DNA of 64,000 nt from Lujinxingiaceae bacterium (GCA_013697635.1 JACCWM010000106.1:1-64000), one strand, 5' to 3'; counted from the first letter of the stretch, positions 18,428 to 29,107 are shown. Made by a program: numbers and translations. Notes: generated by a model not told the origin, from the letters alone.

Positions 18428-21400
18428 ATGAACTTTGAAGAACGTGCACGCAGTGCCTATGAGCGTGGCGACAAGATTCGCGCGCTGATCCTGCTGGTCG
18501 AGGGCCTCAAACGCCATCCCGAGCGTAAGGCTAGCCTCAATCTACTCCTACATGTCTATGGAGAGGAGTGCGACAACGCCGGCCTCGAGGCCGACGTTTT
18601 GGGTGCGCTCAAAAACCAACCCAACTGCAGCGAGCTGGTCGGCCGGCTTTGTCAGCGTCTTGACGACCGTGGTCTCGATTCCATGCGGCGCAATATGGTG
18701 CTCGTGGCGCGCGAGCGTGGCATTGCGATCGTCATGCCGCCCACCGAAATGGAGGCGCCAGAGGAGGCGCCAGAGGAGGCGCCAGACGAGGTCATGGCCA
18801 CAGCTGATTCCGATGCCGATGCGACGTCCGCGCTCGACGGGCCGTCATCGACCAAGTCCGAGGTGCAAGCGGTGGCCGTGCCCGAGGCCCGGCCGCCTTT
18901 GCCACGAGCCGAGTTTGACTCGGCCAGCGAGGAGGCCTCCGAGCGCATCTTCATCCGAAACAAGCGTGTCTCCTCGCGCGCCAATCGAGCCCAGCGAGAG
19001 GAGCGTGCTCGCCCGCTGCGCTCGATCCTCTTGGCGACGCTGCTCGCCGTGATCGTCGCCGCCGTTGGCTACGTGCTCTACCAGGGCTGGTCGCATGCCA
19101 GCCTCGCCACACGCATTACCCAACTCGACGCCTTGCTCTTGGACTACGACCCCCAGCGTCTGGCCGGCATCAACAAGGCCCTGGATGCGACGCGCTGGCA
19201 TGCAACCAACGGCAACCACCACATCGAGGAGCGGCGCGCCTTTGCCCTGGCCGTCACACAGGTCGAGTCGCGCGGCCACAGTGTTACTCCCTTGCAGGCG
19301 CCCCCTCAGACGGCCTGGGGCCAAAGCGCGCTGGTGTTGCACGCCATCCAGGAGGGCGATCTCGAAGCCGCCTTGAGTGAGGCGATGAAGCTCGAACGCA
19401 CCTATCCCCAGTCCCTGGCTGCGCTGTGGACACGGGCACGGCTGTGCGAGTATCGCGGCGACTTCCAATGTGCTGGCTCCTACTACGAGCGCACCCTCAA
19501 AGACTTTGAACGCTTCGTGCCGGCTCGCATGGGCCTTGTGCGCCTGTCCGCGCGCCAGCTCGATCGGGCGCGCTGGAAGAGCGAGCTTGCACGCCTGGGC
19601 GAGGTCAGCCCAAATCACCCTTACATGGCACTCGAGCTTGGGGTAGCGCTCGATGAATTGCTCTACACGCCGCCCGAAGCGCCCAGGGAAGCGCCCAAGG
19701 AAGCGCTCAATGCGGGCAGCGAGCCACTCGACGAGGAACATGCTCAGAGCTTCGTCATGGCGCTACGCCACTACATGCAGGCCCTCGCCGCGCTTTCCGT
19801 CGGTGATCAGGAGAGCGCACGCCAACGCGCCACCGAAGCGCTCTCCGAAGATGCTCATCTGGGCGCAGCCGCCGCGTTGCTCGGCGCGCTGGTCGCCCTC
19901 GATCTCCAGGTCGATGATGCACGTGACTACTTCACCCGCGCTGCCAACATCGATCAAGGCTCCTCAGAGCTGCGCTTTCTGGTCCAGTGGATCGCGCCGG
20001 ACAGCCTGAACGCGGCCGGGCGCCCGGACATGGCCTTCATGTTCGCCACGCCCGTGGACGGGGTGTTGGAGGGCGAGCCGGCGGGCCTGGCCCGCCAGAT
20101 CATCGCGCGCCGCGAAGGCCAGCGCCCGACTTCGCTTTCGACTGCGGCCGCCACAGCCCTCGAGAACAACCATCACGCCCGCGAGGCGCTCCTGGCACGC
20201 GCCTCGGCGGCCAGCGCCCTTGGCGCCGGCGAGCTCGTCGCGGATCTCGTGGTAGGCCTTGAGCCTTATGCCGATCAAAGCGCGCGCGCGCGCCTCGAGA
20301 TCGTGAACGCTCACCTCTCGCTGGGCAAGCAACGCGAGGCACGCCGCGCGATCAATCAACTGGCCCAGGGCCCGGAGCGCGAGATCGCCGAGGCGAGCTT
20401 GGCCTATTTCGAGGGCCGTTATCCGGCGGCCGTCGCACATGCCACCACAGCCTATGAGGCCGATCCCTCCTCTTTGCGTGCGCTTCGCCCCCTGGTGCTC
20501 AGCCACATGGCCTTGGGGCGCGCACGCGAAGCTGTAGCGCTGCTCGATCAGGCGCGCCTGGCGCCGATCTGGGCCTCCGAGCTCGACAGCCTCAAGCTGC
20601 GCGTCTACGCCCGTCTGGGCCAGCGTGGCCGCCACATCGACGATCTCTTCGAGCGCCTCAACAACAGCGAGCCGGCCGCGCTCGCCAGGCTGGTCGATCT
20701 GTCCACGTCGGCCTTCTGGCTGCGCCGCCCCCAGGAGGCCAAGGCCCTTGCCACGCGCGCCCTGAGTCTGAGCAGCGGCCACCCGGAGGCCAACTGGATC
20801 ATGGCGCTGATTTTGCGCGTCGAGGGCGATCAGACCAAGTCTCGCCAGCACTTTCGAAAGGCCTGGCGCACAGACGAGAATAACGTGCGCCTGCTCGTTG
20901 AGCTGGGCTACGTGCATCTGGATTTTGACCGCCACGCCATGGCCCAGGAGGTCTTCTATGCGGCGATCTTGCGCGAGCGCGACAACCTCGACGCGCTTCG
21001 CGGCCTGGGTGAGGCCTACGTCGGCTTTGACCCGGTGCGCGGCCGCCGGGATCTTGGGCGCATGGTTGCCAATTTTCGGGTATCGCTTCGCTACGGCGCC
21101 CAGATTGGCGAGGTGCTCAAGTGGTTGGCCGTGCTCCACGGGTCGCGCGATGGCGATGCCGGCGCGCATGCCTATCTCGTCGAGGCCCAGCAACACGTCG
21201 GTGAGCGCGCCGACATCCTCGTCGAGCTCGCCCGCTACCATGAGGCCCGAAAGGAGCACGCGATCGCTCGCCAGCACTACGTCAACGCCTTGCAAAAAAA
21301 CGCCACGCTGCCCGACGCCCACCACGGCCTGGCTCAGATGGCGATGCACTCCGGAGACAATCGCGTCGCGCGCGAGCACCTCGAGCGCTTTATTGTGCTT

Positions 21401-21490
21401 CGGGCAGCCGGCACTCAGGTCGAGGCTGCGAAAAAACAGCTTGAAGCCTTGCAAAAGAAAGAGCCCGCCGAGGTAGAATCCGGCCCATGA
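18428..21490 (+). CDS. Membrane-anchored TPR-repeat protein
   Basis: The 1020-residue protein has an N-terminal cytoplasmic part with helical repeats (about 1-90) and an acidic low-complexity linker with an EEAP tandem. One transmembrane segment follows (LRSILLATLLAVIVAAVGYVLYQGW, about 197-221). A long periplasmic region is made of TPR-like helical pairs, clearest in the last 400 residues (for example ALRGLGEAYVGFDPVRGRRDLGRM and TLPDAHHGLAQMAMHSGDNRVAREHLERFI). It is the first gene of a tightly packed operon: its stop overlaps the next start (ATGA at 21487-21490). It is probably a scaffold for the MoxR/DUF58 system encoded downstream. The exact partner is unknown. Confidence 0.8.
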   Translation: MNFEERARSAYERGDKIRALILLVEGLKRHPERKASLNLLLHVYGEECDNAGLEADVLGALKNQPNCSELVGRLCQRLDDRGLDSMRRNMVLVARERGIAIVMPPTEMEAPEEAPEEAPDEVMATADSDADATSALDGPSSTKSEVQAVAVPEARPPLPRAEFDSASEEASERIFIRNKRVSSRANRAQREERARPLRSILLATLLAVIVAAVGYVLYQGWSHASLATRITQLDALLLDYDPQRLAGINKALDATRWHATNGNHHIEERRAFALAVTQVESRGHSVTPLQAPPQTAWGQSALVLHAIQEGDLEAALSEAMKLERTYPQSLAALWTRARLCEYRGDFQCAGSYYERTLKDFERFVPARMGLVRLSARQLDRARWKSELARLGEVSPNHPYMALELGVALDELLYTPPEAPREAPKEALNAGSEPLDEEHAQSFVMALRHYMQALAALSVGDQESARQRATEALSEDAHLGAAAALLGALVALDLQVDDARDYFTRAANIDQGSSELRFLVQWIAPDSLNAAGRPDMAFMFATPVDGVLEGEPAGLARQIIARREGQRPTSLSTAAATALENNHHAREALLARASAASALGAGELVADLVVGLEPYADQSARARLEIVNAHLSLGKQREARRAINQLAQGPEREIAEASLAYFEGRYPAAVAHATTAYEADPSSLRALRPLVLSHMALGRAREAVALLDQARLAPIWASELDSLKLRVYARLGQRGRHIDDLFERLNNSEPAALARLVDLSTSAFWLRRPQEAKALATRALSLSSGHPEANWIMALILRVEGDQTKSRQHFRKAWRTDENNVRLLVELGYVHLDFDRHAMAQEVFYAAILRERDNLDALRGLGEAYVGFDPVRGRRDLGRMVANFRVSLRYGAQIGEVLKWLAVLHGSRDGDAGAHAYLVEAQQHVGERADILVELARYHEARKEHAIARQHYVNALQKNATLPDAHHGLAQMAMHSGDNRVAREHLERFIVLRAAGTQVEAAKKQLEALQKKEPAEVESGP

Positions 21491-23400
21491 TCGACGCCGT
21501 ATCAAAAGCAGTATTGTTCATCCTCGCTGGCGCCTTGGCGCTCGGGGTCACGCTGAGGCCGGCGACGGCGCCAGCCTTTGAGATCCGCGTTCGCGCCGAG
21601 GGCCAGCTCATCGTCGAGGCCGTCTCGGCAGGCACGCGCCTGCAACTCACCGGCCAACTGCGCGACGATCTCCAACAGGGCCTGCCCCAGCGGCGCATCG
21701 TCGTGCGCGTGACAGCGCTTGGCGCCCCGGCGCCCCTGTTCGAGCGCGCGACCTATACCGGCATGCGCGGCCACTTCGATGTTGCCGAGGAGGTCTCGCC
21801 GGGGACCTACGATGTGGACGTAGAGTTTGCCGAGACCGAACACGTCACGGGCGCCAACTTTGAGCAGCGCATCGAAGTCGAGCCGCGACCGGTAGAGCTG
21901 CGCATCCAGGCTCCGCGCTACGTGCATGGCCAGAGCGCGGCTGCCCTGGTCAGCGCGCACGCCTCGATCGAGAGCATCGGACTGCAGCTCGACGCCTTTG
22001 TGCAGGCCGGCGACCAGGCTCTTGGCACCGTCGCGCTCGATCGCTTCGGGCGCGGCTCGCTCGATGTGCGTGGCGCCCTGATCGCCGGTCACAACCCCAT
22101 CGAAGTCACGCTGCCCGCCTCGGCCTATCGAAAACAGGTTAGCCAGAGCGCGACGATTCGTCGCGGCGACGCGCTCTCACTGACGGCTGCGACGGCCAGC
22201 GTGTTCGAGCGCTTCGAGCGCGGCATCGAGGTCGCCGGCGTGGCCAGCGACGAGTTCGGCCCGATCGAGGCCATGGCCGTGCGCGTGACCTTTCGCCTGC
22301 AAGCCCTCGAAGGCCGCCGGCCGGCCGATGCCCCCCAGACGAAGGACGGTCAATCCAAAGAGGGCGGGCCGGGCAAGTCCGAGTTCGTGCGCACCGTGCA
22401 GACCGATACCCGCGGGCGCTATCGCGCCTTCGTCTCGGGCTCCGAGCTCAGCGACGGAGTCTGGCTGACGCGCGCCGAAGCCCTGCCCGATGTCGGCCAG
22501 AGCATTGCGCAAGACGGTGGACCTGCACAGCTCGACCGGGCCTCGACCCAGCGTGTGATCGACGTCTTGGGGCTGCTGGCACTGCTCGCTGGGCTGCTCT
22601 TTGTGGCTCAGCGCCTCGTGTTACGCCTCGTTGCCAGTTTTCGGGCTCGGCGCGAGCGCATGCAGGCCGAACGGTTGCTCGAAGGCGCCCTCCAAAATCG
22701 AGAGATCATCGTTCCGGTCGCCCTCGATGAGGACGAGCACGATCCGGGCACCGATGATGCCCGTCGCATGGCGCTCGGCGGCCTGGTCTGGGATTGTTGG
22801 AGAGAGCACGCCGTTGCCGGCGCCGAGCTGGATCTGCGCTCAGACAAACAGGGCGAGCCGGTTCGCGTGATCAGCGACGGCCGCGGCCGCTTTCGCTTTG
22901 CACCGCTGCAAGCCGGCCACTACACCCTACAGATTCGCGCCAAGGGCTACGTACAAGCCGAGCTTGGCTTCGAGGCCCCGCACGTCGGCACGCTGGCGAA
23001 CTTTCGCCTCGAGCTGATTGCCGTGCCCCTGAAGATCCGCCGGCTCTATCAGGTGACGATGAAGTCGGTTCATGGCGAGGATCTGTGGGGGCGGCTGACG
23101 CCTCGCCAGATCGAGGAGGTCGTGCGCGACGTGCTCGACGAGCGCCGCTCCGATGGCGGGTCCGACAAAATACTGAGCGCGTTGCGTGAGCGCCTCGAGG
23201 TGATCGCCGACAGCCAGGCGCAACCGCCCGCCGAAGAGGGCGGCAGCGAGGAGCACGAGCGTCTGCTCAGCCTGCTCACCGAGATTGTCGAGCAGAGCTA
23301 CTTCAGCGGCCGAGACTACGAGGAGGCCTACTGGCTGGCAGCGCGCGAGATCGCGCTCGGCTTGACCCGCGCCGCCGAATCCTCCGAGGAGCGACCATGA
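21487..23400 (+). CDS. Membrane protein with carboxypeptidase-regulatory-like domain
   Basis: The 637-residue protein has an N-terminal signal or anchor (AVLFILAGALALGVTL) and an extracytoplasmic beta-rich region with Ig-like pieces (about 35-340). A transmembrane helix lies near residue 360 (VLGLLALLAGLLFVAQRLVLRLV). Beyond it is a carboxypeptidase regulatory-like (transthyretin-type) fold, LVWDCWREHAVAGAELDLRS through GRFRFAPLQAGHYTLQIRAKGY (about 425-500). A helical C-terminus follows, with MTMKSVHGEDLWG-like and Glu-rich segments that resemble a DUF4129-like tail. No enzyme active site is visible. Both ends overlap neighbours by four bases, indicating translational coupling. Confidence 0.7.
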   Translation: MIDAVSKAVLFILAGALALGVTLRPATAPAFEIRVRAEGQLIVEAVSAGTRLQLTGQLRDDLQQGLPQRRIVVRVTALGAPAPLFERATYTGMRGHFDVAEEVSPGTYDVDVEFAETEHVTGANFEQRIEVEPRPVELRIQAPRYVHGQSAAALVSAHASIESIGLQLDAFVQAGDQALGTVALDRFGRGSLDVRGALIAGHNPIEVTLPASAYRKQVSQSATIRRGDALSLTAATASVFERFERGIEVAGVASDEFGPIEAMAVRVTFRLQALEGRRPADAPQTKDGQSKEGGPGKSEFVRTVQTDTRGRYRAFVSGSELSDGVWLTRAEALPDVGQSIAQDGGPAQLDRASTQRVIDVLGLLALLAGLLFVAQRLVLRLVASFRARRERMQAERLLEGALQNREIIVPVALDEDEHDPGTDDARRMALGGLVWDCWREHAVAGAELDLRSDKQGEPVRVISDGRGRFRFAPLQAGHYTLQIRAKGYVQAELGFEAPHVGTLANFRLELIAVPLKIRRLYQVTMKSVHGEDLWGRLTPRQIEEVVRDVLDERRSDGGSDKILSALRERLEVIADSQAQPPAEEGGSEEHERLLSLLTEIVEQSYFSGRDYEEAYWLAAREIALGLTRAAESSEERP

Positions 23401-24738
23401 GCGCCTGGTCTGCCACCCGTCTGGCGAGCGTGTTGCTCGCGCTCGTCTGCGCGTTTCCCGCCTTAGTTGGGGCGCAGGAGCCCGGCGCGGACTACGATCC
23501 CGTGAACGCGGATTGGTCCGGGCTTCGCCAGCTCGTCGAGCTTGCGCGCGTCGAAGGCATCGAGCTCGTCCACACCACCGAACTCGACTACGGCCGCCTC
23601 GGCCTCGAGGATGCCGTGGTGATCGTGCATCCCCAAGGCGAGCTGGACGTCTCCAATCTGGCGAACTTCGTGATCGCCGGCGGGCGTATCTTGCTGGCCG
23701 ACGACTTTGGCAAAAGCGAGGCCTTCTTGTCGCGCCTGGCCGTCTCGCGCATCACGATGGCGGCGGCCAACCTGCCACATCTGAACCATGTGCGCGACAA
23801 CCCCGCGCTGCCGATCTTCGAGCCCCGAGGGCGCCACCCGCTGCTCGTCGACGTCGAGCGCCTCGTGGCCAACCATCCGGCGGTCTTGTTCAACGTGGGC
23901 GGGCCGGTCGTGGCCTTCTCCGAGGGCGGTGGCCTCGTCTACGACATGACGTTGGCCGATGGTAAGGTCGTCGTTTTGGCCGATCCGAGCATGCTGATCA
24001 ATCACATGCTCAACGTGGCCGACAACGCCCAGTTTGCCCGAAATGCGCTGCGCTACATCTGCGCCGAGCGCAGCACCTGTCGCGTCCACCTGCTCGTCGA
24101 ATCCTGGCAGGAGCGCGGCCAGTTCGAGGGCCGCGCCTTGCCCAGCGGCGAGACCGAGATCAGCCGGCGCATCCAGGACGTCAACGACTACGTCTCCTCG
24201 TTGACGGAGGGCATCCCGCTGGCCGAGCTGCTCTACTATTTGAGCATCTTGCTCGTCGGCGGCCTGGCCGCCTATTTGATCACGGTCTTTCCGGTGCGCC
24301 GCCCGCGCGCCTACAGCCGCTACATCACCCAGGCCCTGGAGAACGTGCCCGCCCCGCAGACCGAATTCGACTGGAACATGTCGCGCTTTGGACAGGGCGC
24401 AAGCGAGGTCAACTACGCCTTGCCCGTGGCCATCTTAAAGGAGCTCTTCGAGGAGTTGTTCTTGACGCGCATGGGCCTTTGGCCCAGCCGCAGCACCGAC
24501 CGCCCGGGCGTCGACGTGCTCGGCGAGCGCTTTGCCGCGAGCTTTCTCAAAGAGAGCAGCGAGGCCGAGCGGCGAAAGCTCGAGAGCGAGGTGATCGATC
24601 TGCTGGCGACCTTCGCCCAGATCCCCACGCGCCACCGGGTGTTTCTCGACAGCGACGCTTACTTTAGCGAGCGCGACCTGTTAAGAATATACCGCAGGAC
24701 CATGCGGATCCTGAAACTGATGGGACTCGAGGAAGAAT

Positions 24739-24767
<29 letters not shown>
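23397..24767 (+). CDS. DUF4350-domain membrane protein
   Basis: The 456-residue protein has a cleavable signal (VLLALVCAFPALVGAQEP). The DUF4350-type fold at about 35-215 has GLRQLVELARVEGIELVHTTELDYGRL and VVIVHPQGELDVSNLANFVIAGGRILLADDFGKS, a Rossmann-like segment resembling glutamine-amidotransferase-type domains. A transmembrane helix at about 280-303 (LAELLYYLSILLVGGLAAYLITVFPVRRPR) is followed by a cytoplasmic helical domain. DUF4350 proteins are typical partners of MoxR and DUF58 proteins. It overlaps the upstream gene by 4 bp and the downstream moxR gene by 29 bp. Confidence 0.78.
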
Positions 24768-25713
<946 letters not shown>

Positions 25714-25725
25714 GCGGCACACGGC

Positions 25726-27351
25726 ATGAATCCGTTTCTGACCGCGCGTGGCAAGTGGATGCTCGGCCTGGGCCTGCTCTACTGCATGGTCGGCGTGCTC
25801 GCCCGCGAGCCGCTGGTGGTGTTGCTCGGCCAGATCCCGATCGTCTTGTTGGCCGTCTCGGCCTTGCTTTGCTTGCCCGGCGCGATGGCCCTGGACCGCC
25901 GCCTCGTGCGCCTTCGCCTCTCGCCGCCCGAGGGCGCCGCCACGCGCCAGACGCGTAGCTCCCATGTGGCCGGCCACGCCCTCGAGCTCGATCTCGAGAT
26001 CGTCAACCTCGCTCCGGTCGCCATGCACGGCTTTCGCACGCTGCCTTTTGTCAGCGCCGGGCTCAACGTTGAGCCCGCCGAGCCGATCGGGCGCCTCGGC
26101 CAGGTCTCGCGCACCCAGGCCCGCTTTCGCCTGAGCTGCCCGCAGGCCGGGCGCCAGTCCGTGCAGGGATTTGACGTGGTCATCTGCGATCCGATCGGCC
26201 TGGTTCAAAACATCGATTATCTGCCCTGCGTGCACGTCTTCGAGGCCTATCCGGCCGTTGGGCGCATGCGCCGTTTGCGCACCCGGCGAAGAGACGTCGC
26301 CCACGTTTTGGAGCGCGTCGGCCAGACCGTGCGCCAGCCCGTCAACAGCGGCACCGACATCCGCGAGCTGCGCGACTACGCGCCAGGCGATCCGCTTCGA
26401 AGCGTCGCATGGAAGGCCACCGCGCGCGCCCGAAAGCTCGTCGCCCGCGACTACGAACAAGAGGTCTCCAAGAGCACCTACGCGCTCGTGGACATCTCCA
26501 GCACGATGCGCGGCGGCCAGCGCAGCGGCCAAAAGCTCGAGCACGTCATCGCGCTCGTCAGCGAGCTGGCCGAGAACTACGTGCGCGAGCGTCAGCACAT
26601 CGGCCTGATGACCTTCGACGAGCGCCTCTACGCGCACCTGCCGACCGGTAACTCGACGGCGCATCTTCGCCGCATCCTCAACCACCTGATCGGCTTGCAG
26701 ACCGTGGCCAGCGCCGATCTCACCGAATTCGACGACGCCGAGCTCGAGCAGTTCCTGGTGGACTACCTGCTCGTCCAGGAGCGCCTCGACTTTCGAAAGG
26801 GTGGCCAGCTCGACCCGACGACCGGCATCAACCAGGCGTTGCTCGAGCGCTGGCTTCAAAGTGTGCTGCCGGCCGAAGAGGCGCGCCTGGCAAGCCCTGT
26901 GCTCAACGAGGCCCTGGTCAACCCGACGCTCTCACCGGCGCGCCGGTTCTTGCAGCTGCGCGGTGTGCATATCCCCTACCGCGCCGAAGCTCGCCTCGGC
27001 ATGAAAGAGCGCGGCCTGGCTGAGGCGATCGAGCAGCTCGCCCGCAGCGGCCGCGAGCGCCACCAGATCCTCGTCGTCAGCGATCTCTGCGGCATCATGA
27101 ACCTCGAGCTGCTCACCCGCGCGATCAAGCTTGCCCACCTCAAAGGCCACCGCCTCAAATTCGTCGTGCCCTTTACCCCGGCCTACTACGACGAACACGA
27201 GCAGGCCGGCGCCCGCTACCAGGTCGTGCGCGAGCTCTTCACCACGGCCGAGACCGAAGAGCGCATGCGCGTCGTTCGCCGCCTGCAAAGCCTCGGCGCC
27301 AACGTCAAGCTGCTCAAGCCCGGCCAGCTCGTGCTCGACCACGGCGCCTAG
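25726..27351 (+). CDS. DUF58 domain (VWA-like) membrane protein
   Basis: The 541-residue protein has two N-terminal hydrophobic helices (about 8-25 and 29-46), then a beta-rich domain. The DUF58 signature VNSGTDIRELRDYAPGDPLRSVAWKATARARKLVARDYEQE is followed by a VWA-like region starting ALVDISSTMRGGQ. The metal-ion site is DISST rather than the full DxSxS-T-D set, as in many DUF58 proteins. An insertion of about 90 residues between the VWA strands (around NHLIGLQTVASADLTEFDDAELEQF) makes it longer than most family members. It is the last gene of the operon and presumably the substrate or partner of the MoxR ATPase. Confidence 0.88.
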   Translation: MNPFLTARGKWMLGLGLLYCMVGVLAREPLVVLLGQIPIVLLAVSALLCLPGAMALDRRLVRLRLSPPEGAATRQTRSSHVAGHALELDLEIVNLAPVAMHGFRTLPFVSAGLNVEPAEPIGRLGQVSRTQARFRLSCPQAGRQSVQGFDVVICDPIGLVQNIDYLPCVHVFEAYPAVGRMRRLRTRRRDVAHVLERVGQTVRQPVNSGTDIRELRDYAPGDPLRSVAWKATARARKLVARDYEQEVSKSTYALVDISSTMRGGQRSGQKLEHVIALVSELAENYVRERQHIGLMTFDERLYAHLPTGNSTAHLRRILNHLIGLQTVASADLTEFDDAELEQFLVDYLLVQERLDFRKGGQLDPTTGINQALLERWLQSVLPAEEARLASPVLNEALVNPTLSPARRFLQLRGVHIPYRAEARLGMKERGLAEAIEQLARSGRERHQILVVSDLCGIMNLELLTRAIKLAHLKGHRLKFVVPFTPAYYDEHEQAGARYQVVRELFTTAETEERMRVVRRLQSLGANVKLLKPGQLVLDHGA

Positions 27352-27364
27352 ACTGGCCCTGCAA

Positions 27365-27388
27365 TGTCGGGGTGCCAGGGCAGCCGAC
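27365..27388 (+). repeat. 24-bp direct repeat, copy 1
   Basis: TGTCGGGGTGCCAGGGCAGC followed by CGAC, identical to 27870-27893, 505 bp downstream in the same orientation. The 13-bp core CGGGGTGCCAGGG recurs at 33097-33109 upstream of the TonB-like gene. Confidence 0.85.
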
Positions 27389-27417
27389 TTTGCGCAATCC
27401 CGGGTATTTTTGCCTAT

Positions 27418-27448
27418 CCCCGGCGAGGCTCGCTGAGCCTCGCCGGGG
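27418..27448 (+). terminator. Strong hairpin after the MoxR/DUF58 operon
   Basis: A 14-bp perfect stem (27418-27431 with 27435-27448) encloses a 3-nt loop, 67 bp past the DUF58 stop. There is no T-run after it, so it may be a Rho-independent-like attenuator, an mRNA-stabilising hairpin, or part of the repeat family rather than a true terminator. Confidence 0.45.
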
Positions 27449-27501
27449 TATGTGGCATAGGGCAGGGAGGCTCGCCAAGCCTCGCCGGGGTATGTGGCAT
27501 A
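27425..27501 (+). repeat. 35-bp tandem pair, 42-bp period
   Basis: Copies at 27425-27459 and 27467-27501 differ at two positions. Each contains GAGGCTCGC..AGCCTCGCC and ends GGGGTATGTGGCATA. Confidence 0.85.
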
Positions 27502-27761
27502 CCCATCAAAGTAGTAGCGAGCTTCTCGTGGTATCAGGGCATAGCAAAAATCGAGATTTTCAGCCCGAAAAGCGGGTGTGGTCGCCCAAAAAATCGGCCG
27601 AGGTGCCGTCCGATCGATGGATGGCGGGCGAAAATCCAGATTTAGAACGATAAATCACCCAATACAGCCCCCCGGGGAACTTTAATGAGCCTCCCCTGGA
27701 TATGCACCATCGCTGGGCGAGGCACAAAACTGCGATGGAAGGGATGGGGTATCGCCGGCGG

Positions 27762-27819
27762 AGGCTAAGCGACCCTCGCAAGGAGATAGGATATGGCCTG
27801 ACGAGGGTCGCTTAGCCTC
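27762..27819. repeat. 18-bp perfect inverted repeat
   Basis: GAGGCTAAGCGACCCTCG at 27762-27779 is the exact reverse complement of 27802-27819, with a 22-nt spacer. It is a possible transcript hairpin or protein-binding palindrome; no T-run follows. Confidence 0.8.
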
Positions 27820-27869
27820 GCAAGGCGATGGTGTGCGTTGAGCGGCGCCAGATCGGCGCAGGTGTGGAG

Positions 27870-27893
27870 TGTCGGGGTGCCAGGGCAGCCGAC
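27870..27893 (+). repeat. 24-bp direct repeat, copy 2
   Basis: Identical in sequence to 27365-27388. It lies about 100 bp upstream of the folD promoter. Confidence 0.85.
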
Positions 27894-27990
27894 GGCCCAG
27901 CGTCTGTGCCGCACGAATGGCATTTGATCAAGCATGGGGCGACATGCGGTCGGGCACGGAATGGCCCCCGAGAACGGCGCGTTCCTCCTG

Positions 27991-28019
27991 TGGACAGGGT
28001 CCGCTAAGGTACCTATATT
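27991..28019 (+). promoter_or_regulatory. Candidate sigma-70 promoter for folD-gcv operon
   Basis: TGGACA (27991-27996), a 17-nt spacer and TATATT (28014-28019) each match consensus at five of six positions. Transcription would start near 28026, leaving a leader of about 40 nt before the folD ATG, which carries GGGA a few bases upstream. Confidence 0.6.
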
Positions 28020-28066
28020 GCCGGCGTACTCAAGGCCGCTGGAAACGACGTTGACGCAGGGAACCC

Positions 28067-29041
28067 ATGGTTTTTCAGATCGATTTCGAAGCATTGCGTC
28101 AGGTCGCCGCCGGCGCCGAGCCGCGCATCTTGGATGGCAAGCGGATTGCGCATGCGTTGCTTGACCAGGTCAAGGGTGGCGTCGATGCGCTCGCTGAGCG
28201 CGGGGTCGAGCCCTGCCTGGGGGTGGTCCAGGTCGGGGCCGATGCAGCGAGCACGGTCTATGTGCAGCACAAGATTCGGGCATGCAAGCGGGTGGGGATT
28301 CGCAGCTTTCATCGTCTGCTGCCGGACTCGATTGAGCCGCGCGATCTCTATGCGCTGCTCGATGAGCTCAATCAGGATCCGCAGGTCAACGGGGTGCTTT
28401 TGCAGTTGCCGCTTCCGGATGCCATCGCCTCACATGACGCGATCTTACGCATTGAGCCCAGAAAAGACGTCGATGGTTTCCATCCCTTCAACCTGGGGTG
28501 TCTGGCGGCCGGGCGTGCGGAGCTCGAGCCGTGTACGCCGCGCGGGATCATGAGGATGCTCGCGGCGTTGGGGGTGGACTGTCGGGGCAAGAATGCGGTT
28601 GTGATCGGGCGAAGTGTGATCGTGGGGCGGCCGATGGCACAGATGCTCGTGCGGGCCAACGCGACGGTGACGGTTTGTCACCGCCACACGGCCGATCTCG
28701 CGGCCGAGGTGCGCCGGGCCGATATTGTGGTCGTGGCAGCCGGGGTGCCCAGGCTGGTCAAGGGCGACTGGATCAAACCCGGGGCGGTGGTGATCGACGT
28801 GGGGATCACGCGCGAGAGTTCCGGGCGGCTGGTGGGAGACGTCGAGTTCGATGCGGCCTTTGAGCGCGCCGCCTGGATTACGCCGGTGCCGGGCGGCGTC
28901 GGGCCGATGACGGTGGCCACCTTGCTCGAGAATACGATCCGCGCCACGTGCCTGCACCACCGGCTGCGCATCGTGGAGGGCAGGGCGATCGACAAAGATG
29001 GGCTGTCGGGACCGGAAAATTTGCGATTGACCTTTGTTTGA
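28067..29041 (+). CDS. folD: Bifunctional methylenetetrahydrofolate dehydrogenase / methenyl-THF cyclohydrolase
   Basis: The 324-residue protein interconverts 5,10-methylene-THF and 10-formyl-THF, using NADP(+). The catalytic YVQHKIRACKRVGI gives the conserved Tyr and Lys. GVLLQLPLP, the NAD(P)-binding GRSVIVGRPMAQMLVR, ATVTVCHRHTADL and the closing TPVPGGVGPMTVATLLENT are all diagnostic. It is about 30 residues longer than E. coli FolD, with extra length at both ends. It heads a cluster with the glycine cleavage genes, whose product methylene-THF is the FolD substrate, so the operon links glycine breakdown to the formyl-THF pool. Confidence 0.96.
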   Translation: MVFQIDFEALRQVAAGAEPRILDGKRIAHALLDQVKGGVDALAERGVEPCLGVVQVGADAASTVYVQHKIRACKRVGIRSFHRLLPDSIEPRDLYALLDELNQDPQVNGVLLQLPLPDAIASHDAILRIEPRKDVDGFHPFNLGCLAAGRAELEPCTPRGIMRMLAALGVDCRGKNAVVIGRSVIVGRPMAQMLVRANATVTVCHRHTADLAAEVRRADIVVVAAGVPRLVKGDWIKPGAVVIDVGITRESSGRLVGDVEFDAAFERAAWITPVPGGVGPMTVATLLENTIRATCLHHRLRIVEGRAIDKDGLSGPENLRLTFV

Positions 29042-29107
29042 GGCCGTGTCAATTCCATGGGCTGACCCAGTTTCTGCCCTCGTCGCGCCTTGCTTGGAGA
29101 TGCCTTG

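Larger units (their letters stand above)
27352..28066. other. 715-bp gene-free region rich in hairpins and short repeats
   Basis: No convincing gene lies between the DUF58 gene and folD. Short reading frames here change composition with every repeat and have no ribosome-binding site. The stretch holds a 24-bp direct repeat (27365-27388 and 27870-27893), a strong hairpin (27418-27448), a 35-bp tandem pair (27425-27459 and 27467-27501), an 18-bp inverted repeat (27762-27819) and a good sigma-70-like promoter for folD. It could be a small dispersed intergenic element family; a third partial copy of the 24-bp repeat core is at 33097-33109. Confidence 0.7.

Noticed and set aside
27425-27501. CRISPR-like spaced repeat pair
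   Set aside because: Only two copies, 35 bp with a 7-bp gap, and no cas genes.
27364-27653. Short frames in the repeat region that look like tiny proteins starting MSGCQG
   Set aside because: They begin inside the 24-bp repeat and follow the repeats; no ribosome-binding site. The resemblance between copies comes from the DNA repeat.
29042-29107. Possible glycine riboswitch before gcvT
   Set aside because: Only 66 bp lie between folD and gcvT, too short for a glycine riboswitch, and no motif is seen.
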